A stretch of DNA of 18,914 bases from JAAYCI01 sp031548875 (GCA_031548875.1 JAVBQQ010000074.1:1-18914), one strand, 5' to 3'. Positions 6,287 to 15,331 are shown, counted from the first letter of the stretch. The notes: generated from the sequence alone by a model not told the origin. Translations and numbers: made by a program.

Positions 6287-7317
6287 CACGCCCTCCTCCT
6301 GCCCGGGCGTCCAGGCTTGCTATTGTCTTTTCGGGAGCGCCGGGGGGGCCCCGCAGGTGTTCCGGCGGAAGAGCCTGCCGCCTTTCCCGGCTTCCCGCCG
6401 CGCCCGATCGAAGCCTTCCCAGCGGTCTTTCCCCAGTCGTTTCCGCGCCCGGTCGGGGCTTTCCCGGCGGCACGTCCACGCGCAGAAGCATCCTTTTTGC
6501 CTGTGTTTTTCCCCTCGCCCTTGGCGGGCGGGCTGCCTTTAGCCCTAGGCGTGGACGTTCCCGTCTGCGCGCCCCTGCGCGCGCTCGCGGGCAACAACAC
6601 CGGTATCAGGTCCTCCCGGTGGCACTGCAGCAGCGCCTTGTGTACAAGGCGCGCGTTCTTTGGCAAAAAATACTGCAGCAGCGCCCGCTGCAGCGCCTTT
6701 TCCTCGTCCTTACGCGGCACGTGCACCTCTTCGCCGGTGTAGGGGTCCAGCCCGGTGTAGAACATGCAGGTGGATACGGTGCCCGGCGTGGGGTAGAAAT
6801 CCTGCACCTGTTCCGGCCGCAGGTTGTGTTTGTGCAGCCACGCCGCCAGGGCCACTGCGTCGCGCAGGGTGCTGCCCGGATGGCTGGACAGCAGGTAGGG
6901 CACCAGATACTGCTCCCTGCCCGCCTGGCGGGAGAGCTCGTAAAACCGCTTTTCAAACCGCTCGTACACCTCTACGGGCGGCTTGCCCATCGCCCGCAGC
7001 ACCGCCGGGGCGCAGTGTTCGGGCGCCACCTTCAGCTGGCCGCTCACGTGATGCTCCACCAGCTCCCGGAAAAAGCGCTCGTCCCGGTCGTGCACCAGGT
7101 AATCGAAGCGGATGCCGCTGCGGATGAACACCTTTTTCACGCCCGGCAGCGCGCGCATCTTGCGCAGGATGGCCAGGTACTCGCTGTGGTCCACCCGCAG
7201 CTTTGGGCAGGGCAAGGGCGCAAGGCAGCGCCGCGCGCCCTTGCACACGCCTTTTTCCAGCTGTTGCGTACAGCTGGGCGCGCGGAAGTTCGCCGTGGGG
7301 CCGCCCACGTCGTGAAT
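6286..7317 (-). pseudogene. YgiQ radical SAM protein, C-terminal half separated by an in-frame TAG
   Basis: This stretch continues the frame of the upstream half without any shift. Residues after the TAG read IHDVGGPTANFRAPSC, which directly continues the YgiQ family sequence GFKG-Y-IHDVGGPTANF. It carries the C-terminal part of the radical SAM barrel and the following DUF3362-like region (LRVDHSEYLAIL, FIRSGIRFDYL, KVAPEHC, DFYPTPGT, YTGLDPYTGEEV). The last 100 or so residues are a Gly/Ala/Lys/Arg-rich, low-complexity basic tail. There are no further stops or shifts, so decay, if real, is recent. A GTG at 7308, ten bases past the TAG and with AAAGGG about 12 bases before it, could allow reinitiation, but that product would lack the iron-sulfur cluster motif. 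Confidence 0.8.
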
Positions 7318-8511
7318 CTACCCTTTAAAGCCGGGCTGCTGCGTGAGCCGCCGGGCCTCGGCCAGCACGCTCTCCTCGCTGCGGCTGTGCACACGGCGGC
7401 CCTGGTGCAACGTGATGGCACAGAAGTTGCACCCGCCAAAACAGCCGCGGTTGTGCGCGATGGAAAATGCCACCTCTTCCAGCGCCGGCACACCGCTCAC
7501 CAAACTTTTTTTGCCGTCGTCGCCCGCTGCATGCGCACCATCCTGCCCGGCACCCGCATCTGCAGGCACCGCATCATACATCGGGTGCCACCTGCGGGTG
7601 AAGGGCAGCGCGTACACGGCGTCCAGTTCTTCCCGGTCCAGCGGGGCTGCGGGCAGGTTTTGTACAAGGTACCGCCCGCCCTGCTTTTGCACAAGCGGCA
7701 GCGCAGAAACGGGGTCCTGGTTGTCATGCTGGATGCGGCAGGCCTTGGCGTAGGCAGCCTTGTCCGCCTTCACCTTGGCATAGGATGCGCACTCGGCATA
7801 TTTCGCGGGCAGCTGGGCAAAATCGGCAAGCCAGGCCGTGCCCGCGATGTCGGTGAGGTCGTTTGCATCCGCAGATGCGCTCCCGGCCGCGCCCGCAGTT
7901 GCGTTCGCATCTGCAGCCAGCCGCGCCGCGATCTCACGCAGGCTGCGCTCGCCCATGCCAAAGGAAAGCAGGTCCGCCCCACTCGTCTCCAGAATGGAGG
8001 GGCGGACCGTATCCGTCCAGTAGTCATAGTGGGCAAAGCGGCGCAGGCTGGCCTCCAGCCCGCCGATGACGACGAACGCATCCGGGTACGCCTGCTTTGC
8101 CAGCTTTGCATACACCTCCACGCAGCGGTCGGGCCGCAGGCCGGTCCGGCCGCCGGGGGAGTATTCGTCAAAGGTGCGGCGGCGCTTGGCCACCGTGTAA
8201 TGGGCCACCATCGAGTCCACCACCCCGCCGGACACGAGGAAGGCGAGCCTCGGCCGCCCAAAAGCGCGGAAGGCCGCCGTCGTGCCCCAGCCGGGCTGGG
8301 GCAGCATGGCCACGCGATATCCCTCGGCCTGCAGCACCCGGCCGATGATGGCCGCGCCAAAGCTGGGGTGGTCCACATACGCGTCGCCCGAGACGAGCAC
8401 AAAATCGACGGCGGGCGAGCCGTTTTCGTCCGCCCAGCCGCGGGCAAGCACTTCCCCTGGCGTCGTGGGCAAAAAATCCGCGCTCTGCGCGGTGTCATTT
8501 ATCGAGGGCAT
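7318..8511 (-). CDS. YgiQ family radical SAM protein, N-terminal half ending at an amber codon
   Basis: A 397-residue product ending in a TAG at 7320-7318. It shows the YgiQ N-terminal domain (residues near FVLVSGDAYVDHPSFG, RRTFDEYSPGG, VVIGGLEASLRRFAHYDYW) and the radical SAM motif CFGGCNFC (Cys357, Cys361, Cys364). The family is near-universal in anaerobes but its reaction is not established. Together with the downstream half the intact gene would be 741 residues, a normal length. The start ATG has AAAGGAG four bases upstream. As it stands, the truncated protein would carry the cluster cysteines but lack most of the barrel, so it is probably inactive unless the TAG is read through or is a sequencing error. 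An Ala-rich insert (about 205-222) is lineage-specific. Confidence 0.85.
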   Translation of the reverse strand: MPSINDTAQSADFLPTTPGEVLARGWADENGSPAVDFVLVSGDAYVDHPSFGAAIIGRVLQAEGYRVAMLPQPGWGTTAAFRAFGRPRLAFLVSGGVVDSMVAHYTVAKRRRTFDEYSPGGRTGLRPDRCVEVYAKLAKQAYPDAFVVIGGLEASLRRFAHYDYWTDTVRPSILETSGADLLSFGMGERSLREIAARLAADANATAGAAGSASADANDLTDIAGTAWLADFAQLPAKYAECASYAKVKADKAAYAKACRIQHDNQDPVSALPLVQKQGGRYLVQNLPAAPLDREELDAVYALPFTRRWHPMYDAVPADAGAGQDGAHAAGDDGKKSLVSGVPALEEVAFSIAHNRGCFGGCNFCAITLHQGRRVHSRSEESVLAEARRLTQQPGFKG

Positions 8512-8572
8512 GGTTCTCCTTTGGTCTTTTTCATCTTTTCATCCGCTGCTGCCGCAGCCCGGGGGAACACGT

Positions 8573-9148
8573 TCACGCACTGCTGGCAGTCCTCTTCTCC
8601 CGCAGCACCGGTTTTTCCTTGTCTACAAAATGGGCCTGGATATACCCCTCCAGCTCGGCCTCGTGGCCGAGCAGATCCTTCTTGCGGAAGGCCACCGTGG
8701 CCATGGGCGAGAGAAAAAAATAGAACAGGGGCGACTCGTACGCCTTGTCGAACGCGTCCCAGCCCACGAACAGCCGGTACCCGCCGTCCTCCTGCTCCAC
8801 GGTGATGCCCGTGTCGTCCATCTGGCAGCTGCGGCCAGAGAAGATGGCGTGCTCCCGTTCCTTGCGGTAGCGGGCGGCGCGCAGTGCCTGCGAATGGGCC
8901 AGGCTGAGCGCAAGGCCAAAGGCCGCCAAGGCCACGGCCAGCACGCCCAGCAAGAAGAAATAGAGCACCTGTCCGTTAAATCCCCACCAGAGCATCAGCA
9001 CGCCCAATACCAACATCGCCGCGAACAGAATATCCCCCAGGATGCGGCGGCGGCGGCCCTTGCGGCCGAAGGAATCGGGCGCATGGTAGACGGTATAGTG
9101 CACCTGTTCTTTTATCTCATGCGGCTCCATACCCATGTGAAATTTCAT
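8573..9148 (-). CDS. Two-TM membrane protein, YcxB-like
   Basis: A 191-residue protein. The start is the ATG at 9148-9146, with AGGAGG about 8 bases upstream; an earlier in-frame ATG has no such site. After about 35 N-terminal residues come two close hydrophobic segments (ILFAAMLVLGVLMLWWGF and VLYFFLLGVLAVALAAFGLAL) separated by a tight turn. A cytosolic C-terminal domain follows, with DDTGITVEQEDG and FVGWDAFDKAYESPLFYFFL, as in YcxB-like proteins. No function is established for the family. It lies 68 bases after ftsK and 61 bases before ygiQ on the same strand, so it is likely part of the same transcript. Confidence 0.8.
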   Translation of the reverse strand: MKFHMGMEPHEIKEQVHYTVYHAPDSFGRKGRRRRILGDILFAAMLVLGVLMLWWGFNGQVLYFFLLGVLAVALAAFGLALSLAHSQALRAARYRKEREHAIFSGRSCQMDDTGITVEQEDGGYRLFVGWDAFDKAYESPLFYFFLSPMATVAFRKKDLLGHEAELEGYIQAHFVDKEKPVLREKRTASSA

Positions 9149-9216
9149 TGTATGTTCCTCCTGTGGGGTTTGCGTGCTTGCATGCAATCTTTCAGTGGGC
9201 GCCTGTCACAGAAAAC

Positions 9217-12165
9217 TCACTCTCCGCTGTTCATGCTCATCTCCAGCCACTGCTGCCGGGTGATGAGCACCTCCCGGGGCTTGGAGCCATTTGGCTCGGA
9301 CACGATATGCAGGCGCTCCATCTCGTCCACGATGCGTCCCGCACGGGCATAGCCCAGGCGCAGCCGCCGCTGCAGGTAGCTTGTGGAGATCTGTCCCGCG
9401 TCCAGCGCCGTCTCCACTGCACTGATGAAGGTGGGGTCGCGCAGCATGTCGCCGTCGGCCTCGGCGTCGTCCCCATCGGCGCCCGCCGCGCCCGAAAGCT
9501 GTATGGCCTGCATCTCGGCGATGAAGCCCTCGTCATAGTGCGCGTCCGACGTGCGCTTGATGTACCGCAGCACCTCGGAGATCTCCTTGTCCCGCACGAA
9601 GGTGCCCTGCACGCGCACCGGTTTGGATGCGCCGATGGGCATGTACAGCATGTCGCCCATGCCCAGCAGCTTCTCGGCGCCGCCCCCGTCCAGGATGGTA
9701 CGGCTGTCCACCTGGCTGCTCACGGCAAAGGCAATGCGGCTGGGGATGTTTGCCTTGATGAGGCCGGTGATGACATCCACGCTGGGGCGCTGGGTGGCCA
9801 CGATGAGGTGCATGCCGGCGGCGCGCGCCTTCTGGGCCAGGCGGCAGATGTAGTTTTCCACGTCCTTGCCGGCCACCATCATCAGGTCGGCCAGCTCGTC
9901 GATGACGATGGCGATGTAGGGCAGCTTGTCCATGTCCACGCGCCGGGCGGCCAGCTTGTTGAAGGAGGCGATGTCCCGCACGCCGTACTCGGCAAACAGG
10001 TGGTACCGCTGCTCCATCGTGTTCACTGCGTTGCCCAGCGCCTGGGCAGCCTTTTTGGGCTCGGTCACCACCGGCATCATCAGGTGAGGTATGCCATTGT
10101 ACTCGGCCAGCTCCACCACCTTGGGGTCGATGAGGATCATGCGCACGTCCTCAGGCGAAGAGCGGTACAGAAGGCTCATGATGGTGGCGTTGATGCAGAC
10201 GCTCTTGCCGCTGCCCGTGCTGCCCGCGATAAGCAGGTGGGGCATCTTGGTGAGGTCGGCCACCACGTTCTCCCCGGCGATGTCCTTGCCCAGCGCGATG
10301 GCCAGCGGGCTGGACTGGCTTGTAAAGGCGCTGCTTTCCAAAATGCTGCGGATGCCCACGGTGCTCTTGCGCCGGTTGGGTACCTCGATGCCCACGGCGG
10401 GCTTGCCGGGGATGGGCGCCTCGATGCGCACGCCGGCGGCCGCCAGGTTGAGGGCGATGTCATCGGACAGATTCGTGATGCGGCTGATCTTGACGCCGGC
10501 CTGGGGCTGGATCTCATACCGGGTAACGCTGGGCCCGCGGCAGACGTCCAGGATGTTTGTGGACACGCCAAAGCTCGCCAGCGTATCCACCAGCAGTTTG
10601 GCCGTCTTCTGCATCTCCTCGCGGGCGCCGGCGGTGCTCTCGGGCGGCGTGGCCGCAAACAGCGAGAGCGGCGGATAGGTGTACGGCAGCGGGCCGTCCG
10701 GCTCTTCATGCTCGGGAGCCGCGCCCGGCGCTGTGCTGGCCTTGGGGGCCGCCGCCCGGTCGATGAGCGCGTCCACAGAGGGGGGCGTACCCTCTCCCCC
10801 GCACAAAGGCGTGTCCTCTACATCGGCAGCAGGCCGCTCTGCCGAAGCCGCAGCCTGCGGGGGCACAACAGCTGTGCCGGCTGCGGGCGCGTCGGGCAGG
10901 GGCGCGGGCTCACGCCCGGCGGCGCCCTGCATCTTGTCCGCAAAATGCTGCTCGCTTGGCGCGTGGTAGGGAAACTGCACCGGCTGCTGTGCCACCGAGC
11001 GCCCGAACAGGTCAAACTCCGGGGCCGCCGGCGGCGTTTCGGGCGAGATATACTCCACGTCGGTGAGCGTTCCGCGCGGGATGCGGCTGTCCGCACCGCC
11101 CAGCGGGGCGTAGGGGTCATGCTCGCCGAACAGCAGGATGTTGCCCCCCTCTTCGCTGTCGAAGTCCACAAGGCTCTCCTCCGAGAAAGGATCGAACGGA
11201 CGTATTAAATTCTCTCGCATGGACGGCTGCACAACCTGCGCGGCGGCCGGCCGCGAGATGGGGAACGGCTCGATGGGGCCGTCGTCCGCCGCGCCCTCGG
11301 CGCCAAACAGGTCGTCTTCCATGGGCGCGCCGCCCAGCGGGTTCATGCCGAAGGTGCCGCCCGGCCCAATGCGCACCTCCTCCGGCTTGCCGGCAAAGGC
11401 CTTTCCCGCAGCGGCGGGCACGCCCGGCTCGCTGTGCACGGCGTCCGGCCCCAGCGAGATATCCACAGTGTGGCTGCGGCGGGCACTCTTGATGAACGCC
11501 GGGGCCTTGGAAGCCGGCGGCGGCGCATCCTCATAATCGTCATAGTCGTACTCGCCGTCCAGCTCGTCATATTCCCGTTCGCGGCGCAGGCGGCGTTCCT
11601 CGCTGTGGGCGCGGCCATAATCCCGCGCGCGGCCAAACAGCCCGCTTAAAAAATAGAAGACGTCGCCCGGCGTCACCCGGGTGAAGAACATGACCGCCAC
11701 GATGAGGATGAGCACGGTAAACACCCGCGCGGCAATACGCCCAAAGGCGGTGAGCAGCGTCCAACCGAACACCGCGCCCAACAACCCGCCTGTAAAACCC
11801 ACCTCGGCGCCGTTTGCGTGCAGCGCCTGCAGCGTGCCCACGAAGGACAGGCCCGCAAACTCCGCCCTGCCAAACACCAGTGCAAGGCCCGAGAGCGCGA
11901 GCAGGAACAGCACCCCACGTATGACCCACCCCAGCACCGGCTTGCCCTGGCTTACCAGCACCGCCCAAAAGATGATGAGCGGCCCGATGAGCCAGCCGCT
12001 CACACCAAACGCACCGAAGAGGATGTTCGTGCGCATCCACGCCCAGCCCGATTCCCCCGGGATGAAACTGAGCAATAGGACAAAAGCCCCAACACCGAAG
12101 AGCAGAATGCTCCAGCGGCGGTCAAGGTCTTGTGTTTTTTTCGTTTTCCGTTTCGTTTTTGCCAT
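9217..12165 (-). CDS. ftsK: DNA translocase FtsK/SpoIIIE
   Basis: Septum-anchored ATPase that pumps chromosomal DNA through the closing division or sporulation septum. It has 982 residues: an N-terminal membrane domain with four to five hydrophobic helices (about 18-162), a long Pro/Ala/acidic linker (about 180-510), then the motor. Walker A is AGSTGSGKSV (about 646-655) and Walker B is YIAIVIDELADLMM (about 748-761). The C-terminal gamma winged-helix domain (TALDAGQISTSYLQRRLRLG to the end) reads directional DNA motifs. The ATG at 12165 has no clear Shine-Dalgarno site. It lies 96 bases after uppP with a triple palindromic repeat between. FtsK and SpoIIIE cannot be separated by sequence alone here. 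Confidence 0.96.
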   Translation of the reverse strand: MAKTKRKTKKTQDLDRRWSILLFGVGAFVLLLSFIPGESGWAWMRTNILFGAFGVSGWLIGPLIIFWAVLVSQGKPVLGWVIRGVLFLLALSGLALVFGRAEFAGLSFVGTLQALHANGAEVGFTGGLLGAVFGWTLLTAFGRIAARVFTVLILIVAVMFFTRVTPGDVFYFLSGLFGRARDYGRAHSEERRLRREREYDELDGEYDYDDYEDAPPPASKAPAFIKSARRSHTVDISLGPDAVHSEPGVPAAAGKAFAGKPEEVRIGPGGTFGMNPLGGAPMEDDLFGAEGAADDGPIEPFPISRPAAAQVVQPSMRENLIRPFDPFSEESLVDFDSEEGGNILLFGEHDPYAPLGGADSRIPRGTLTDVEYISPETPPAAPEFDLFGRSVAQQPVQFPYHAPSEQHFADKMQGAAGREPAPLPDAPAAGTAVVPPQAAASAERPAADVEDTPLCGGEGTPPSVDALIDRAAAPKASTAPGAAPEHEEPDGPLPYTYPPLSLFAATPPESTAGAREEMQKTAKLLVDTLASFGVSTNILDVCRGPSVTRYEIQPQAGVKISRITNLSDDIALNLAAAGVRIEAPIPGKPAVGIEVPNRRKSTVGIRSILESSAFTSQSSPLAIALGKDIAGENVVADLTKMPHLLIAGSTGSGKSVCINATIMSLLYRSSPEDVRMILIDPKVVELAEYNGIPHLMMPVVTEPKKAAQALGNAVNTMEQRYHLFAEYGVRDIASFNKLAARRVDMDKLPYIAIVIDELADLMMVAGKDVENYICRLAQKARAAGMHLIVATQRPSVDVITGLIKANIPSRIAFAVSSQVDSRTILDGGGAEKLLGMGDMLYMPIGASKPVRVQGTFVRDKEISEVLRYIKRTSDAHYDEGFIAEMQAIQLSGAAGADGDDAEADGDMLRDPTFISAVETALDAGQISTSYLQRRLRLGYARAGRIVDEMERLHIVSEPNGSKPREVLITRQQWLEMSMNSGE

Positions 12166-12202
12166 CCGTTACAAGAAAAGCCTGCCTTTCGTTGATTGCT
12201 TG

Positions 12203-12253
12203 CAGTTGCCACGCAATGGCAGTTGCCACGCAACGGCAGTTGCCACGCAACTG
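12203..12253. repeat. Three tandem copies of a 17-bp palindromic unit
   Basis: Units at 12203-12219, 12220-12236 and 12237-12253 share CAGTTGCCACGCAA and differ only in the last three bases. Each contains the inverted repeat GTTGC-CAC-GCAAC, and the third is a perfect 7-bp inverted repeat, CAGTTGC/GCAACTG around a 3-base loop. The array fills most of the gap between the uppP stop and the ftsK start. No T-tract follows on the minus strand, so it is not a standard terminator. Confidence 0.9.
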
Positions 12254-12261
12254 CGGCCGCC

Positions 12262-13188
12262 CTACCCGCCGGATATGGCGGAGGTGGCGGCCGACACCAC
12301 ATCGGAAACCGCCTGCGAGGCGCCTGCCCCGGCGCCGATGGGAGTGCCGGAAACGTGTTCCACCACGCCGATGATGACGACGACGATGCCCAGCACCAGC
12401 GTGTACCACGCAAAGATGCGGAACTTGTTCGACAGCAGCAGCCAGCGCACCAGCCGGATGCACAGGTAGCCCACCGCGGCTGCGGCCAGCATGCCCAAAA
12501 ACAGCGGCCAGAACTGCACCTCGATGCCCTGCTCGGCCGCATCGCCGATCTCGAACACCGCGCCGCCTATGATGGCCGGGATGCCCAGCAGGAAGCTGAA
12601 CTTGACGGCCAGCTCCCGGTCAAAGCCCAGGATCATCCCGGCAGCGATGGTGGATCCCGAGCGGGAGATGCCGGGGAAGGTGGCAATGTCCTGCATGATG
12701 CCGATGGCAATGGCGTGGCGGGCGCGCATCTTGCCGATGCCTGCCCTGCCCCGGCGCACGCCGCAGGCCACAAACAGCAGCATGGAGGTGATAAGGAAGC
12801 AGATGCCCTCCACCACGATATCGGCATCGCCCGTCACATTGCCCACAACCTTGCGCAGCGGGATCACCAGCACCATCATCAGCGTGGCGATGATGAGCAT
12901 GTACAGCATCTTGCGGCCGGAGGTCTGCGCCTTCGGGCGGAACCTGCCGGTGAAGATCTCCTTGATGGTGGCCCCCAGCTCGCACACCAGCATCCACAGT
13001 TCTTCATAATAGGCGGCGATGACGGCCGCCAGCGTGCCCAGGTGCAGCATCAGGTTGAAAAACAGCGAGCCTTCCCCAGAGCTGCCGGTGAAATGCTGGA
13101 ACAGCACCAGGTGGCCGCTGCTGGATACGGGCAAAAATTCAGTGACGCCCTGCAAGATCCCTTGCCAGATGGCCGTCCAAACGCTCAT
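12262..13188 (-). CDS. uppP: Undecaprenyl-diphosphatase
   Basis: Integral membrane enzyme that dephosphorylates undecaprenyl pyrophosphate to recycle the lipid carrier for peptidoglycan and other wall polymers; overproduction is known to give bacitracin resistance. Of the 308 residues, the first conserved motif QGVTEFLPVSSSGHL is at 13-27 (acidic Glu17), and the second, PGISRSGST, is at about residue 177. Repeated hydrophobic helices fill the rest. The ATG at 13188-13186 was chosen because GGAGG lies 7 bases upstream and the family start follows; an upstream in-frame start would add 31 unrelated residues. The C-terminal Gly/Ala-rich tail is divergent. The stop is TAG. Confidence 0.96.
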   Translation of the reverse strand: MSVWTAIWQGILQGVTEFLPVSSSGHLVLFQHFTGSSGEGSLFFNLMLHLGTLAAVIAAYYEELWMLVCELGATIKEIFTGRFRPKAQTSGRKMLYMLIIATLMMVLVIPLRKVVGNVTGDADIVVEGICFLITSMLLFVACGVRRGRAGIGKMRARHAIAIGIMQDIATFPGISRSGSTIAAGMILGFDRELAVKFSFLLGIPAIIGGAVFEIGDAAEQGIEVQFWPLFLGMLAAAAVGYLCIRLVRWLLLSNKFRIFAWYTLVLGIVVVIIGVVEHVSGTPIGAGAGASQAVSDVVSAATSAISGG

Positions 13189-13292
13189 GGGGTTTCCTCC
13201 GGGTATCTGGATTTGCTTCTCACAATTTATCGGGGGCGCGCCAAATGCACGGCTGTGGCACAGTGCGCGCTGCCAAAACACCCCTAGCCGAG

Positions 13293-13301
13293 ATTATACC
13301 A
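13293..13301 (-). promoter_or_regulatory. Extended -10 promoter of uppP
   Basis: On the minus strand TGGTATAAT (13301-13293) is a perfect extended -10 element. The -35 region is poor (GATACA at 18 bases), as is usual when an extended -10 is present. The predicted leader is about 97 bases. It is back-to-back with the aconitase promoter, the two -10 elements being about 55 bases apart. Confidence 0.65.
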
Positions 13302-13328
13302 TAAATCTACATCTTTTGTATCCCCCAT

Positions 13329-13358
13329 TTGACAACCCCTTTTAGAATAAAGTATAGT
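13329..13358 (+). promoter_or_regulatory. Promoter of the aconitase operon
   Basis: A consensus -35 TTGACA (13329-13334), an 18-base spacer and TATAGT (13353-13358) lie 29 bases before the aconitase ATG. The untranslated leader would be only about 20 bases and holds the ribosome binding site AAAGGAA. No clear operator palindrome overlaps it. Confidence 0.75.
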
Positions 13359-13387
13359 TACTTATATCGCAAAGCGGAAAGGAACTG

Positions 13388-15331
13388 ATGGATTTGGCAA
13401 TGACCATGGCACAAAAAATCATTTCATCGCATCTTTTAGACGGTGAGATGACCTCCGGCGGCGAGGTGGGCCTGCGCATAGACCAAACGCTCACCCAGGA
13501 CGCCACCGGTACCATGGCGTATCTTGAATATGAGGCGATGGGCATCCCCCGCGTGAAGACCGAGCTGAGCATCGCCTATGTGGACCACAACACCCTGCAA
13601 AGCGGTTTCATGAACGCTGATGACCATGCGTTTTTGCGCACAATCGCTAAAAAAATCGGTGTTCGCTATGCCCGCCCGGGCTGCGGCATCTGCCACCAGG
13701 TGCACCTGGAGCGCTTTGCTGTACCCGGCAAGACGCTCATCGGGTCGGACAGCCACACCCCCACGGCGGGCGGCATCGGCATGCTGGCCATGGGCGCCGG
13801 CGGGTTGGACGTGGCCGTGGCCATGGGCGGCGGCGCATATTACATTGCCTATCCCAAGGCTGTGCGCATCACGCTCACCGGCGCTCTGCCCCCCTTCGTG
13901 GGTGCCAAGGACGTCATCCTGGAGGTGCTGCGCCGCATGACCGTGAAGGGGGGCCTTGGCAAGGTCATCGAGTATGTGGGCCCTGGCGTCGCCACACTCA
14001 GCGTGCCCCAACGGGCCACCATCACCAATATGGGCGCAGAACTGGGCGCCACCACCTCGCTCTTCCCCTCGGACGAGACCACCCGTACCTTCTTGGCGGC
14101 GCAGGGACGCGAAGCGGACTACACCCCCTTGGCGCCTGACGCAGATGCGATATACGACGAAGAACTCACCATCGACCTTTCCGTCCTGCAACCGCTGGCC
14201 GCCTGCCCCCACAGCCCCGATGCCGTGAAGCCGGTGACGGAACTTGCGGACGTGAAGGTGGACCAGGTGTGCATCGGCAGCTGCACCAATTCCAGCCTTG
14301 CCGATCTGATGGCTGTGGCCGCCATCCTGAAGGGAAAAACCGTACATTCCTCGGTCAGCCTGGTCATCTCGCCGGGCAGCCGCCAGGTGCTGGAGATGCT
14401 GGCCGAGAATGGCGCCCTGGCAGACATCCTCTCGTCAGGCGCACGCCTGTTGGAGTGCGCCTGCGGCCCCTGCATCGGCATGGGGCAAAGCCCCGCCTCG
14501 GGCGCCGTCTCCCTGCGCACCTTCAACCGCAACTTCGAAGGCCGCAGCGGCACCGCCGACGCGCACATCTACCTCGTGAGCCCCGAAACGGCCGCGGCAT
14601 CGGCGCTGGCCGGCCACATTGCCGACCCGCGCACCCTGTCGCCCATCCCGGCGTTTGCCCTGCCGGAGAAGTTTGCCGTGAATGACAATATGATCGACCT
14701 GCCGGCGAGCGAAGCGGACTACAAGACTGTGGAGATCGTGCGCGGGCCGAACATAAAACCCCTGCCGGTGGCGCAGCCCCTGCCCGACACGCTCACCCTG
14801 CCCGTACTGCTCAAGGTAGGCGACAACATCACCACCGACCACATCATGCCCGCCGGCAGCAAGATCCTGCCCTACCGCAGCAACATTCCTCACCTCTCGC
14901 AGTACTGCTTCGAGGGGGTGGACCCCGCCTTTCCCCAGCGCGCCAAAGAGAGCGCACACGGCGGCTACATCGTAGGCGGGCAGAACTACGGCCAGGGCTC
15001 CAGCCGCGAGCACGCGGCCCTCGTGCCGCTCTATCTCGGCATCCGGGCGGTCATCGTGCAAAGCTTTGCCCGCATCCACAAGGCCAACCTTGTGAACGCC
15101 GGCATCCTGCCCTTGGAGTTTGAGGACCCCGCCGACGCGGACACCGTGGCCCAGGGCGATTCCCTCACGCTGCAGGGCATCCATGAGGGGCTTGCGAGTG
15201 GCCGGGTGCTGCTGTGCGACGAAGCCACCGGCAGGCAGATCCCCCTCCGATGCGACATCTCCGCCCGCCAGGCGGCCATCATCAAGGCCGGCGGGCTGCT
15301 GAACCATACGCGCGAGAGCGCCGGCGGCTGA
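13388..15331 (+). CDS. Aconitate hydratase (short bacterial type)
   Basis: Cytosolic [4Fe-4S] enzyme isomerising citrate to isocitrate. Its 647 residues match the compact aconitase type of Clostridia rather than the roughly 890-residue AcnA or AcnB. The N-terminal three-domain core shows YVDHNTLQ, GCGICHQV and GSDSHTPTAGG. Cluster ligands are Cys299 (GSCTNSS) and the pair Cys359/Cys362 (CGPC). The swivel domain (about 475-640) includes DNITTDHIMPAG and the substrate-binding GQNYGQGSSREHAAL. The start ATG follows AAAGGAA at 5 bases. An isocitrate dehydrogenase-family gene follows 98 bases later, making the citrate-to-2-oxoglutarate branch used for glutamate supply. Citrate synthase is not in the window. 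3-isopropylmalate dehydratase is less likely because both subunits are fused. Confidence 0.93.
   Translation: MDLAMTMAQKIISSHLLDGEMTSGGEVGLRIDQTLTQDATGTMAYLEYEAMGIPRVKTELSIAYVDHNTLQSGFMNADDHAFLRTIAKKIGVRYARPGCGICHQVHLERFAVPGKTLIGSDSHTPTAGGIGMLAMGAGGLDVAVAMGGGAYYIAYPKAVRITLTGALPPFVGAKDVILEVLRRMTVKGGLGKVIEYVGPGVATLSVPQRATITNMGAELGATTSLFPSDETTRTFLAAQGREADYTPLAPDADAIYDEELTIDLSVLQPLAACPHSPDAVKPVTELADVKVDQVCIGSCTNSSLADLMAVAAILKGKTVHSSVSLVISPGSRQVLEMLAENGALADILSSGARLLECACGPCIGMGQSPASGAVSLRTFNRNFEGRSGTADAHIYLVSPETAAASALAGHIADPRTLSPIPAFALPEKFAVNDNMIDLPASEADYKTVEIVRGPNIKPLPVAQPLPDTLTLPVLLKVGDNITTDHIMPAGSKILPYRSNIPHLSQYCFEGVDPAFPQRAKESAHGGYIVGGQNYGQGSSREHAALVPLYLGIRAVIVQSFARIHKANLVNAGILPLEFEDPADADTVAQGDSLTLQGIHEGLASGRVLLCDEATGRQIPLRCDISARQAAIIKAGGLLNHTRESAGG

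Noticed and set aside
7318..7320. Genome-wide TAG recoding as pyrrolysine or another amino acid
   Set aside because: TAG ends pgi, uppP and the HD gene at their expected family lengths, so it works as a normal stop here.
12203..12253. CRISPR array
   Set aside because: The repeats are 17 bases, directly adjacent with no spacers, and no cas genes are present.
13189..13281. Longer N-terminus for uppP
   Set aside because: The extra 31 residues are unlike the family, and the GGAGG site fits the internal ATG at 13188.
13189..13387. Rex operator in the divergent promoter region
   Set aside because: Only an isolated TTGTGA half-site (minus strand, in the uppP leader) and a short CTGTG-G-CACAG palindrome were found; no full TTGTGA/TCACAA-type site.
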